This document shows, in pieces, positions 32,852 through 45,187 of a stretch of 64,000 nucleotides of DNA. Each line of letters begins with the position of its first letter. The stretch's first letter is position 1. The notes beneath the pieces are model-generated. The model was not told where the DNA came from. It made no database searches and was given only the letters and a program-made list of their open reading frames with translations. The stretch spans positions 1,352,350 through 1,416,349 of the forward strand of contig OY811993.1 of the NCBI GenBank assembly GCA_963681505.1, given 5' to 3'. Made by a program: the position numbers and the translations under genes. The stretch comes from Eunapius fragilis. Lineage: Eukaryota; Porifera; Demospongiae; Spongillida; Spongillidae.

Positions 32852-34009
32852 AATGAAGACTGTTCTTGATCTAGAGTGCCTCATTGAAGAGTATAAAAAT
32901 GATTTATGTGAGCATGGTACCCTTACTGCTCCTGTATTAAGGAATGGGTTAGTTGTGTATATAAACTACAAATTAACCAATGACAACCCACATTAAACAG
33001 CCAAGATAGTTGAAAAACTAGCAACAGAGCATATCAACCTGAAGGCATTGTGCACTTCCATTTGTCGCTTGCTTCAAATTGTCAAGGATATGAAGAAGCA
33101 CCTTTCTAGAGCTTGGGATGATATTGTTTGTATCTAAATCTGCCATTAGGACTTCCATTTGATAATCCCCAAAGTACATACATATATCCAACCTTTTGAC
33201 TTTCAGTTCATTCTGTACACAGCAGTCAACCAAGCACTTCCTGTCCCATGCCAACTAAGCATAGATCAGACTGCAGTAATTGTGGAAAAAGAAGGAGTGC
33301 TACGGCAATTGCTCACTTCAAATGAAGCTCTCAAGGCTAAGCTCCGAGTACTTGCTGCTGTTAAAATGCAGAACTGCTATCTTTTTAAAAAAGTAAGCAG
33401 GAAGTCAACAATTGAAAAAAAAAACTATGTTCTAAATTGCGAAGTGTGAAAAAAGAAATGATTTCAAGTAATGCAATGATTAAGAAGTTGACAGGAAAAT
33501 GTGTTATTAAGAAATGAAAGCTGTCCGGCTGAACTGAGGTAATTAAAAAAATCACTGGTTGAATTAAGATATTCTTATCACAGATTCAAAATAACTTCTA
33601 AAAATAGAGAACGTAATTTGAAACAAGAAAATTATGAATTAAAGAAACAAGTATGCAAAACATAAAACAAGCTAGGATAGTCAGGCATGCGTGTCAAGTG
33701 CATGAGCAAAATATTGCAAAAATACAGGATCAACGACAAAAACGCATGAATCAAAAGGAGGACAGTTTTAGAAGAAGTATTGAAAGGAAATTACGTTCTG
33801 TTGCAGAAAATTTGGACAAAGAGTTTCCAGAACTGTCTGAGGCTCAGAAAAGTACAATACTAACAGTTATGTCAGATAGTTCATCCCTTAATGGCCTTTA
33901 TTTTGAACATGTTTGGTGTGTACATGAACATAATGTACTCTATAATGGACACATCATTTTTGTGAAACCTTTAACAAAATCTAAAATTCCAAACGTCATA
34001 GTCACATAA
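32852..34009 (+). pseudogene. Coiled-coil protein gene with in-frame stops
   Basis: Segments on one strand: 32852-33136 (VLDLECLIEEYKNDLCEHG... then, after a TAA at about 32994, AKIVEKLATEHINLKALC), 33207-33392 (AVIVEKEGVLRQLLTSNEAL, GTAAGC donor after a lysine run), about 33480-33655 (RERNLKQENYELKKQ) and 33653-34009 (QNIAKIQDQRQKRMNQ, RRSIERKLRSV, ending FEHVWCVHEHNVLYNGHI and KPLTKSKIPNVIVT). The helical, charged pattern indicates a coiled coil. The end resembles a Tudor/SH3-like beta segment. An in-frame TAA, another stop at about 33536 and a frame change near 33650 point to decay or missed splicing. Function unknown; probably an accessory protein of the surrounding element. Confidence 0.45.
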
Positions 34010-35644
34010 CGTTACAATTACGTCATATGGGCTACTAGCAGATTATACTGCTGATGACCTTAACTTAAGTGGTGGACTTAAATGTGTGAACTTTTGGCAT
34101 CAATTTATTGTCATTACTAATGAGTTATTTAATAGTGTCTTAATCTGTCTAGATTTTGCTTCATGTTTAACAAGTTTGAATCTTAATTTTAACTGTGCGT
34201 ATACGGATCCTAATGACCTTTGTTATTTTGACTTATAATACATGAAAATCATATAATCAAGCAGTGTTAAGTGAATCTCTATGTATAATACTAGTCAGAC
34301 TATGTGTGTTAAGGTTTTGGTTAAGGTTGCGCACTTAAAAATATCTCTGTATTGAATAGAAACACAACCGGGACAGTTTTTATTTTACGCATCCCATTCA
34401 TTCGCGTACATTACCGATCGTTTTTATTTTCATCTTTAAAATTACGTGGTACTCGCATGGAGATACATATTCGAACAAGTAAGATATCGTTGAAATGCAG
34501 AAATTTTGCTCTTTCCAGTGGTATACAATTTATTGCGAAAAAATAAATTTGAAAAAAATTGTCAACTACCTAATTATAGTAATAACTTTGCTGATAAAAA
34601 CGGTGTCAACATTATCATTGTTAAAATAATAAACATGGAAAAACAGGCTCTAAAATACCAATCTTGCTCATTGGAGCTCTCTTCAATCGAGTGCACTTCA
34701 AATGGCCCCAATCAAGACAGCCATCAAAGCAAATGCTCTCCGTCTGTGACACAGAGCAGGTCCAACTGCCTTGAGTGCGCAAAGTATCCGTTGTAACCTC
34801 TCCTCGTAATATTTTCAGCTAGCCATTTCTGGTTCACTATGTTAAGTAAGAGCCTCCTGCAGCATGTGTACTTGCACGTCCAGGGGCCAGAGTTCATGAT
34901 CAAATAGTGTAACAATAGCAAAGTGAGCTGGCTTTTCGGTACCGTAGGAATAGTTAATGCGTGCGAATAGCAAGAACAGTCCCATGCCCGAGGTCCACCA
35001 CTCAGTGATACATTCTGCTTTGAAGGACAATCCAAATGAAATCGAAAAGTAATACTTGCATACTTATACCATAGACCCATACATTGAAGACCTTACGGTT
35101 CCGTAAGGTACGCATAGACCACGTACGTAAGTCTATACGAGTTTGCTGTGGTCTGGGCACGAGTAGTAAGCATAAGTCGGGTTCCGAAGACTGCCGAATG
35201 CATTTCCCGTTCGGGAATGTGTTAAGCTCTTAGTATGGAACCGGTTCGACAAACGTTTTGATACCCTTTATTTTGCTGCCTTAAAATCCCACATACCATA
35301 TTTGGTAACATTTGATACGCCCTTTTTTGTTGCGGTCATTTGATACCCGATGTCTGTAGAAACAAACCCACAGTTTGTTTTGATACACCCACAGTTTGTT
35401 TTGATACACCATTTTGGTTTGGTATACTTTTGTCCGCAACGGATTGCCATACTTATGGTACTGTTTCAAAATTTCCAGAACAAGCAAAAGAAAAGTAACG
35501 CTCGCATTGAAATGTATGACTAATTATAAATTCAGCGCCTAATAACTTTGTGAGGGATAGTCCGATTTAGGATACGTAAGGACCATTTGACAGAAGCTCA
35601 TGGGTGTTCAAGGAAAATCATGAAAACTTGAAAAAGTAGCCAGA
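34010..35644. other. Mirror of 5896-7530, no recognised gene
   Basis: Carries the same TATCAAA motif cluster (35260-35440) and short palindromes (35090-35110, 35200-35215). Nothing else supported. Confidence 0.55.
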
Positions 35645-35815
35645 AGGGTGACTCTGCTGGACACTGTCCCATATATATATAATATATATATATTATTATA
35701 TATATATATATATAAATTGACAGTGCAAAGATATGGAACGCGGACGCTGCCAAAAATCGAGGAAAATTTATTACAGTTAAATAAAAATTTCGTGTAAAAA
35801 TATAAATAATAAATA

Positions 35816-37684
35816 AATATATAAATAAAATATGCGCTTTACGGAGAGAATACGAAGGAATACGGTATAATCATTCTAAAATTGTCAGTCTGCCAGGTCA
35901 ACAACAACCGTAGGCGCGAAGCGGCTAATTCGGGGGGAACATCACGTCGTGACACAATTAACGCTGCCCCTATCTTCTGTTACACGAAACACACGCCCCC
36001 ACAACTCCTACGAAGCATCTCTTAACAACTCCTACGAAGCATCTCTTAACAACTCCAACTGGAGGTAAACCCTCACTGAGGGTTACACGCACGGATGGGG
36101 TGGGTGAAAATTTACCATCTAGGGGGTCTAGGAGAACTCTGTTGGATACGTGTAGCTAAAACCAGGAGCAGGAGCAGGAATTGCTATCTGGACCCTCTAC
36201 ATGTACTTAGGATGCATATGTGTGCAACGCACTCTGGATATATGTAAGACCCTCTAGAATGTGTGCACATGTTCATGTACTTAGTATGTGTGCAAGGCCC
36301 TATACATGTACCTAGGATGATGTACTAAGGATGTGGGCAAGACCCTCCACATGTACTTAGGATGTGTGCAAGACACTTCACATGTACTTAGGATGTGTGC
36401 AAGATCCAGTTGATAGTGAAATTTTTTTCTGATAGACTGAAACTGTGCAGCCAGTCTTAGAGTCATCATATTTGATTGATGTGGATATTCAGTTGGTGTT
36501 TTCATGAAGTTGCAGCACACAACCTATACTTTGGCCTTTTGTGAACCACTCAGTATTTTAAGATTCATAAATGAAATGCTCATTCCAGTGCCACAATTGA
36601 TCCTAGTAAAGCAATTGTTTGATGATTGTGATTGATAGCACACCCAGATGTTTTACATTAGATATATGTGACTTAAAACAAAACCCAATTGGTTTGATTT
36701 GTTGGCTGTCAAGAAATAAAAGTAATTAACATAACTGACATATCTTTTTATTTCATTTTTGATAGCGTTGTCTTGTTAATAATCATATTGGTATCCAGTT
36801 TTCTTTTAACCTCCTAACTTGATTCTTTGTTCTTTCTTGGGGGAGTTTAAAGATACTAATTTCATATTGGATCAAACAAAGCTTGTCAGGCTTTTCTTCA
36901 ATCAATGGGAAGGGGACAGGTGTATAATACTAGTGTGTGAGGGGGTAGGTGTAATAGTAATGGTTAGGTATAATAGTAACACTGGTGTGTGAGGGGTAGA
37001 TATAATAATAATACAGGTGTGTGAGGGGTAGGTGTAATAGTAACACTGGTGTGTGAGGGGTAGGTGTAATTGTAATACTGGACAGGTCTGGGAGGGGTAG
37101 GTGTAATAATTATACAGGTGTGTAAGTGGTAGTTGTAATAGTAACACTGGTGTGTGAGGGGGTAGGTGTAATAGTAACACTGGTGTGGGAGGGGTAGGTG
37201 TAATAGTGGTAATGACTGGCATGGGAGGGGTAGGTGTAATAGCAATACTGGGTAGGTGTAATAGTAATACAAGCTATTCATATTTGTAATAACAATGAGT
37301 ACACAGAACATGTGCAGGGATCAGCTGCAAGCAATAAATAATACATGCACATACACATCACACACACACATGCACACAAACACATGCACTGACACATATA
37401 CATGTACTACAATTCCTGCTTCTGGTTTTAGCTACTCCCAAACTCTCTCTATTCCAATATGGCCTGGTATGAAGACCAGAGCCAATTTCAGCATTGCTAC
37501 GAGCCTTTGCCGAAATAAAACCACAATTGACTGCTTTTGTCTACTGATAGTAGTGCATCATATCGGAACCTACAAGACATATAGGAGTCCTGCAGGATGA
37601 TGAGTAGATAATTTTAATATCTAATCTCCTTGAAGAAGGTTCACATGTGAATGGCTGGACACTAAACGTACTCTTGCAAGTCCT

Positions 37685-37721
<37 letters not shown>

Positions 37722-37755
37722 GGAAATTGGAAATTAGAAGTTAGGAAATTATAAT
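35816..37755 (-). repeat. Left arm of second inverted repeat (centre about 38.15 kb)
   Basis: The outer part of the right arm plus 650 further bases (37100-37755) is inverted again at 38287-40479 (for example 36281-36520 against 39775-40014). Minisatellite length differs between the arms by about 250 bases. The two poly-C/poly-G tracts (37687-37719 and 38329-38345) are equivalent positions of different length. Confidence 0.9.
37687..37719. repeat. Poly-C tract, about 33 bases
   Basis: Its partner in the inverted copy (38329-38345) has about 17 G, interrupted once (GGGTGGGG). This gives direct evidence of length instability between copies. Confidence 0.9.
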
Positions 37756-38286
37756 CAAGAGCCTCATAAATCAACATAATCAAACTTCTATGTACCAGTC
37801 GTGTACAACTTCACCAAATGTGTTAAACTACTGTTTAGGTAACCTGAATGAAAAAGATTTTTGTATCATAAGAAAAAATATATACTCATACTCCTGCAGC
37901 ATGTACTGCATGGTTATTGTTACCTAATGAAACTGTAAATCCACCGAAACTATGGCAGAAAAGACATGAGAGAACACGAACTCACGTGCATGGATATAAT
38001 TTTTGTTTAACATTTTCACACGTCACTGTTAGCTCACTGTGCTGTGAACATGCATTTTAATTAGCAACCATGAAATGCCTGATGAAGGAATTTTCAATTT
38101 CATTTTCTGATATTGGTGGCAAACCATGTGGAACTTTCTGACCACATGAAAGAATACCCAGCAGAAAGATAATCCAAAACCACTTGTTCAGCTTCATCAG
38201 TAAGAGTTGTAGGACCATCCCAATCAATGCACATACACTTCAAAATCAAACTAAAAGTGAAGGAGATTTTTAAATCATTGTCTTTT
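37756..38286. other. Spacer of the second inverted repeat
   Basis: About 530 bases, AT-rich, without an open frame of note. Short segments still show weak inverted similarity (GGCAGAAAAGACA near 37950 and 38280), so the original palindrome may have been tighter. Confidence 0.55.
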
Positions 38287-40479
38287 CTGCCATAATTCCT
38301 AACTTCTAATAACCAATTTCCTTGGGTGGGGGGGGGGGGGGGGGGATCCGGAACTTACAAGAGTACTTCTTGTGTCCAGCCATTCACACGTGAACCTTCT
38401 TCAAGGAGATTACACATTAAAATTATCTACTCATCATCCTGCAGGATTCCTATATGTCTTGTAGGTTCCGATATGACGTACTACTATCAGTAGACAAAAG
38501 CAGTCAATTGTGGCTTTATTTCGGCAAAAGTTAGTAGCAAGGCTGAAATCGGCTCTGGTCTTCCTACCAGGCCATATTGGAAGACAGAGTTTGGGAGTAG
38601 CTAAAACCAGATGCTTTATTATTTGTGTGAGTGCATGTGTTTGTGTGCATGTGTATGTGTGATGTGTATGTGCATGTATTATTTATTGCTTGCAGCTGAT
38701 CCCTGCACATGTTCTGTATACTCATTTTTATTACAAATATGAATAGCTACCACTAATTTTTTTCAAATAGGAATGCCCCTCTAACCTCTCCACACTATGC
38801 ATACATGATGAAGCAGTCTGACGCTGGATAAGAATATTGTGGATATGGCTTACCTTAGTGGTCGTTGAACCATTGCCATTGTGCTAAGATCATATCAGTG
38901 TTACTCCCACACCAGTATTACTTTGACACCTCCCACACAAGTATTACTATTACACCTGCCCCAGTGTTACTATTACACCTATCCCAGTGTTACCATTACC
39001 CTACCTCTCCCCACCAGTACCACTATTACACCTACCCCTCCCACACCAGCATTGCTATTACACCTACCCCCTCACACACCAGTGTTACTATTACACCTAC
39101 CCCCTCATACACCAGTGTTACTATTACATCTACCCCTCACAAACCAGTGTTAGTATTACACCTACCCCTCTCACACCTGTCCAGTGTTACTATTACACCC
39201 ACCCCTCACACACCAGTGCTACTATTACACCTACCCTTACACACCTATATTATTATAACACCTACCCATCCCACACCTGTCCAGTATTATTATTACACCT
39301 ACCCCTCACACACCAGTGTTAGTATTACACCTACCCATTACTATTACACCTACCCCCTCACACACAAGTTTTACACTTGTCCCCTTCCCATTGATTGAAG
39401 AAAAGCCTGACAAGCTTTGTTTGATTCAATATGAAATTTAACCTCTCTATGGCCCCCCCCAAGAAAGAAGAAAGAATTGAATTTGGAGATTTAAAAAAAA
39501 AACTGGATACCAATGAATAGAGGAATGAATACTAACAAGACAACACTATCAAAAAGATTTGTCATTACTTTTATTTCTTGGCAGCCAACAAATCAAACCT
39601 GCTGGGTTTTCTTTTAAGTCACATATATCTATACCAATGTAAAACATCTGGGTGTGCTATCAATCACAATCATCAAACAATTGCTGTACTAGGATCAATT
39701 GTGGCACTGGAATGAGCATTTCATTTATGAATCTTAAAATACTGAGTGGTTCACAAAAGGCCAAAGTATAGGTTGTGTGCTGCAACTTCATGAAAACACC
39801 AACTGGATATCCACATCAATCAAATATGATGACTCTAAGACTGGCTGCACAGTTTCAGTACATCAGACAAAAATTTCACTATCAACTGGATCATGCACAC
39901 ATCCTAAGTACATGTGAAGTGTCTTGCACACATCCTAAGTACATGTGGAGGGTCTTGCACACATCCTTAGTACATCATCCTAGGTACATGTATAGGGCCT
40001 TGCACACATACTAAGTACATGTACATGTGCATACATTCTAGAGGGTCTTGCATATATCCAGAGTGCGTTGCACACATATGCATCCTAAGTACATGTAGAG
40101 GGTCCAGATAGTAATTCCTGCTCCTGCTCCTGGTTTTAGCTACACGTATCCAACAGAGTTCTCCTAGACCTCCTAGATGGTAAATTTTCACCCACCCCAT
40201 CCGTGCGTGTAACCCTCAGTGAGGGTTTACCTCCAGTTGGAGTTGTTAAGAGATGCTTCGTAGGAGTTGTTAAGAGATGCTTCGTAGGAGTTGTGGGGGC
40301 GTGTGTTTCGTGTAACAGAAGATAGGGGCAGCGTTAATTGTGTCGCGACGTGATGTTCCCCCCGAATTAGCCGCTTCGCGCCTACGGTTGTTGTTGACCT
40401 GGCAGACTGACAATATAGAATGATTATACCGTATTCCTTCGTATTCTCTCCGTAAAGCGGATATTATATATATATATTT
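38287..40479 (+). repeat. Third copy of the outer arm module (right arm of second inverted repeat)
   Basis: Contains, in order, the G tract, a GT/CA microsatellite, the expanded 32-bp minisatellite (38890-39370), the 31-bp minisatellite (39885-40105), the GTTAAGAGATGCTTCGTAGGA pair and the GCGGATATTATATATATATATTT edge at which the 10.4-kb element begins. Diverged by a few percent from 4441-5720 by eye, more than the two giant arms differ from each other. Confidence 0.88.
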
Positions 40480-41579
40480 GGGACAGGGTCTGAGAAAATG
40501 TCGTATCGCTATATAAATATAAAGTTATAAAAATGATTCACTTTGAAATCGCTACATCTCCCGAACCGTGAATGTTATTGACTTCCTATTTTCAACACTT
40601 CATACTACATCATTTCTCTCTGGTAAAATAGATTATGGGCTCTTGCATTAGCTTCGTGCCAGTGTTACAACGTCCAATACCCCTTGGGGTTCAAACCCGC
40701 CATATCTTTCAGCAGGAAAATTCAATTCACTCCTAGTTTGGTTTGTACGTAGAGGGATCCTGTACCTATTGATTTTTTCTGTTCGTTAATTTTTTCTTTA
40801 TCCGTTACGGGGATACAACTGTGCAAAGTAATTGCATATTTCCCGGTCGTTTCGCGCCATTTATCTATCGAGGACATGAATATGCAATTACTTCCTGTTC
40901 AATAACTATGTCTCCGCCCATCTATACAATATCGAGAGTTACGTTAGTAACTCTCATATAGGATTTGACCCCGATTATGAATGTCATTAAAAAAACGCGA
41001 CCCGCTTCTAACAAGACTCCCGACGAGCGGATGGCTTACCTTGTTATCGTCGTCGTACAAGAAGGCAATAACAAGCAGTTTTGTGTTTGTTTGATGTCAC
41101 AAAACCGCGTGGTTGTAGAGAACAATACAATTTTCGAAACTCGTACCCAGTCCCACGTATTTCTCGTTCTTCTTCTTCTTCTTCTTCTTGTTCTTGTTCT
41201 TGACCACGCATAACTCGGGATAGGAACACTTTTAAGAAATGAAAATTACACCAATGGCTTCAGAATTCGTTGGCATTTTCGCTTCTGTGGTCAAATTGTC
41301 TCGAGGCTACATGACATATATCGGTGGTTGTGTTAGCAAATCACGTATAGTTAAGCTTACTGCACTGACACGACTCGGATAGGTCCTACTTCGCTCTTTA
41401 TACGAAGTACTAGCAGTATACATCATGTGTACGGTCTGGGCACTACACATAGTGGTAATTAACTGTGGCAGTTATGTATTTTTAATAACGTGCACGTACT
41501 ACAATCATTCTTGTTATTCGATCGTTGTAAGTTTGACGCTCTTTGTAACTTAGTGAAGTTGTTTTTATTTTTTTTCAAA

Positions 41580-42047
41580 ATGCCTTCGCGTCAGGAAAAG
41601 AAGAAAGCCAAACGACGAGCATAGTACCTCAAAACTAGAGACGACGTATTAGATTCAGCCCCAGCGGAACTAAAATGCAGAGCCTGAAAAGAAGCGGCCC
41701 TCTCAACGTGAAAACTATCGAGCAGAGCCTGAAAAGATACGGACCTCTCGACGCGCAAGGTATCGAGATGCGATTAGTAAGGGGGGAGGGGGGGGGTGGG
41801 GGGGGGGGGGGGGGGGGGGGGGGGGAGACGGTGCTGTCTGGATCTGGCCCGGTACAAAATGCGTTCGTGGGTTCGATCGCGCTGGGGCGACAATCTATTT
41901 CGGCCGCCCCTTAAAGCCCCCTCAGATCCTGAAAAGGAACGGACCTCTCGACGTGCAAGGTATCGAGCAGATCCTGAAAAAAGACAGCGATATTGCCATA
42001 GTCCTGAACGTGCATCTCGCTCGGCGAAAAGAGTTAAGGTCACTCAA
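41580..42047 (+). pseudogene. Decayed gene start with RYRADPEK-type repeats
   Basis: After ATG 41580 one frame reads MPSRQEKKKAKRRA and stops. Another continues AEPEKKRPSQRENYRAEPEK, and after the G tract DPEKERTSRRARYRADPEKR..SPERASRSAKRV, ending at a GTATGT donor. Basic ARYRADPEK repeats precede enzymatic domains in several sponge mobile-element proteins that I recall. Here only this N-terminal part exists, broken by stops, frame changes and a roughly 42-base G-rich tract (41784-41825) followed by unrelated sequence. Present only in the left arm of the 10.4-kb element. Confidence 0.45.
41784..41825. repeat. Longest poly-G tract, about 42 bases
   Basis: GGGGGGAGGGGGGGTGGGG followed by about 26 G. 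It splits a basic repeat-coding segment, with similar coding motifs on both sides (about 41685-41775 and 41925-42040). Confidence 0.88.
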
Positions 42048-42144
42048 AGGTATGTCGTACCTTTACAACCTCCCTCTCATATCAAGATGGATTACTTCAC
42101 ATGCTATACGGCTCATAATCGGGTATGAATAAAAATCAATGAAA

Positions 42145-42435
42145 CAAGTAAATAAAAAACATTCTCTATGAGAAAGTTGGTGGCATATAGGATTTGAAGG
42201 CAATGGTGGTGTAAAAAGGAAGGAAACAAGGGTCTAATAATAAGGGAAAATGGAATAGTCCTATATTTAGCACATTTCTATATGTAGGATATAGTATGTT
42301 GTTCATGTGCTAAATATAGGACTATTCCATTTTCCCTTATTATTAGACCCTTGTTTCCTTCCTTTTTACACCACCATTGCCTTCAAATCCTATATGCCAC
42401 CAACTTTCTCATAGAGAATGTTTTTTATTTACTTG
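42145..42435. mobile_element. Perfect hairpin MITE, 130-bp arms
   Basis: Arms 42145-42274 and 42306-42435 are exact or nearly exact inverses (CAAGTAAATAAAAAACATTC at the left end, its inverse at the right) with a 31-base loop. It coincides with the edge of the 1.5-kb segment missing from the other arm of the 10.4-kb element. No coding capacity. Confidence 0.9.
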
Positions 42436-42436
42436 T

Positions 42437-42903
42437 ACAACAAGTAGTAGTCAAGTACGCGGCGTTTTCGCTTCTTGCGGTTCTGTTTCCCTTCTTGGCT
42501 TCTTCAACATAGTGAGCAGAAGCTAAAGATTCGTAATACGTGGATTCCTCTGCCATCAGCCTGTGCAACACGGTACGTACTCTGTAGCGCATGCACGTAG
42601 AAATCGAGCGTGTTGGCTCGGTCAAACTGCTTCATTTATGCGTGCACAACAAAGCAGAGCATGAAAGTGCACGGTGTCTAGGGCTAGCTTAATCTGAAAC
42701 GCACCCTTCCTTTTTGACTTCTGCACACGCACAGATATATGTATATCAAACATGCATGCACCCCCTTGTAGCTACATGTATTTACCAACATGTAGTACTC
42801 TCATTGGCCTATTAAAACCTCTTTCTTGTTTATTTATCTTCATTGGTGAACCAATTATATTTGGTTCTACAAAATAATATCCATACAAAATAAAATCCAT
42901 ACA

Positions 42904-42936
<33 letters not shown>

Positions 42937-44120
42937 CACACACACATGCACACCCTGGCCTCACATTCATACACAACCTCAGATCAGAGCAATTGGTGTC
43001 ATTTAATTCTGTCAGAATGCTCCCTCATGCTTAGTTTCCAATTGAATTGGTGGTGTGCTTGGCATAGTTGATTGTTTGCCAAAAGGGGTCAGGCGACAGT
43101 GGGTGTGCTGTCCCCCTACCCTGAGTGTGACTGGAACCAAGGTTACCATTTGGTCAGCCCACACCTTGATGCTGGTCAGGGTAAGGTGGTTAGGCCAGGG
43201 TAGAAGCCAAAAGGGTGCTACCTGCCATTGATGTATAAACAATGACACCTGTAGCAAATACATTTATAAGTACAGCCATGGTAAGCAACGCAGCTGGCAT
43301 TTAGCTGGAGTGATTGCAGCCCACCTCTACCATCCTTTATATATACATGTGTGACCTGCAACCATACCAGCCAGGTGTCAATATTTTGGGGACAGTGTGG
43401 GTATGATCGAAAGTGAGGGAATGAGGAGGCAAGGCTTTCCCAGACATTTAGGCTCAGGGTAGAATGAAGGTGAGGTTTTCCCAGAAGATACTGCAGGCTA
43501 GAATTTATATTTAGCTGGGAATTTAGTGTGCAATGTGCACTTATACACACACATGTACACACACACACACACACACAAACACACACATGTACACACACAC
43601 ACACACAGACACACACACACACCATGGGCAGTCAGTCATTCATGCATCAACATCAATGCTTTGCTATTTCAATTTATTTTATTTCCTAATTGTCCACCCA
43701 CATACAAACATTGTTTTTAGCTGTCATCCTATTCATCACATATTTCTCTTTTGTATTTTTATTACCTTTGCCGTATCTTTGTCTAAATTGTCTTGTGTAT
43801 CAATGTGCACGTTTATGCATGCACACACATACACACCACATACAAGCACTAGCATACACTTGCAACTGCATTCACATGTTTATTGTTTGTGTAAATTTGT
43901 GTTTCCATGCTCTGGCAATTACCAACAGGTCTTCTTGTTGCCTTTTGCACTTTTAAACATATTGCATGCTAATGCACGCACACACACACATGCACACAAA
44001 CCCACATGCACATGCATGCACATTCATGTACACACACAGGAGTCATGCTTCAATCACAAACATGTGCATATGTACACATAAAAATGGCTTTGGCAGTCAT
44101 CCATCACAACACACACACAT

Positions 44121-44160
<40 letters not shown>

Positions 44161-45146
44161 AGAACTGGCCTCTGCTTTGTATAATTTTCTTGTTGCTATG
44201 AGCACACTTACTAGATGTGAGCCTGCACTACAAGAATGCACACTTATGCACACAGGCATGCATGCACAAACACGCACACACTCAAACAAAAAACAAGCAA
44301 ACAAACAAACAAAAAAACACGCACACTCACACAAACAAACAAACACACACACATACACAAGTGCAAACCACTCACTCTCCATTCTGCTTGGTACACCCAC
44401 ACTTGTACCTCCACCATTAGAGCCTGTTGTCCTTAATTCACCTCATATGCAATTTTGATTTTTTTTTTTCTTTTTCTGCTCCTAGCTGTTTGGCTTCCAC
44501 TGATGTACCCATGGCCTCCACTAGATGTTCATGTCTCATCACCTACACTAGATGCTCATGTCCCATGATTCTAAGTACTAACTTGTCAGGTTGATTAGCG
44601 CCAGCAGTACACAACCATGCCCATAGCCGTTGAGGTTTTCAATATACAAGACATGTATCCAGGCTAAGAAGAATCTCCGATGCTATGGAGAGATAGTTTC
44701 TGAGCTGGCTTTCTGTGATTCCATTAATTGCCCTTCATCCATGTCTGTGTGGACTCATCTCATGCCATAGGGGTTGACTACCCCCACCATTATGATAAGC
44801 CTGCTAACCACATTAGGCTCGGTGATTTCCATCATTTAAGCTCACCTCAGTGTATTGCTGGAAGCTTTGGTAAGGCTCATGGCTCTAGACCTGTCCACCA
44901 CCTATCCAAACCCATAACACTATACACAGCATGGCTGCCCAGGCCACAAAGATCGAAAATATGCCTGTTTTATGACACCAATTATTATGATCTGGGGTGA
45001 GTGTTTCCACTTGTTGCTGAGTTCTATGGACAGAGGCATCAGCTATAGACTGGCCTCTGCTTCACCTCCTTACACGTAGCTAATGGAATTTCCAGATGTC
45101 ATTTAGAGATTGATGCTTGTGTGTGTGTGTGTGCCTATGTGTGTTT

Positions 45147-45187
<41 letters not shown>

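Larger units (their letters stand above)
25648..37099 (-). repeat. Right arm of giant inverted repeat (11.45 kb)
   Basis: Reverse complement of 4441-15891. It contains, in plus orientation, integrase exons 3 and 4, the unrecognised frame 31483-31821 and the coiled-coil gene, then the reversed boundary modules. The inner border abuts the CCTACGGG end of the 8.7-kb element without intervening sequence. Differences from the left arm are rare: for example a Lys/Asn and an Ile/Met change between 6744-7034 and 34506-34796, and an A/C change at 29..30 kb in the small frame 30027-30221. Confidence 0.95.

Noticed and set aside
4441..37099. Simple palindromic long-read artefact
   Set aside because: A 9.8-kb unique centre, unequal inner borders and scattered arm differences do not fit read-through of a single hairpin; a more complex misassembly remains possible and is stated as a caveat.
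40965..41229. Leucine-rich or glutamate-rich protein near 41170
   Set aside because: Caused by a TTC/CTT trinucleotide run; the rest of the frame has no recognisable feature.
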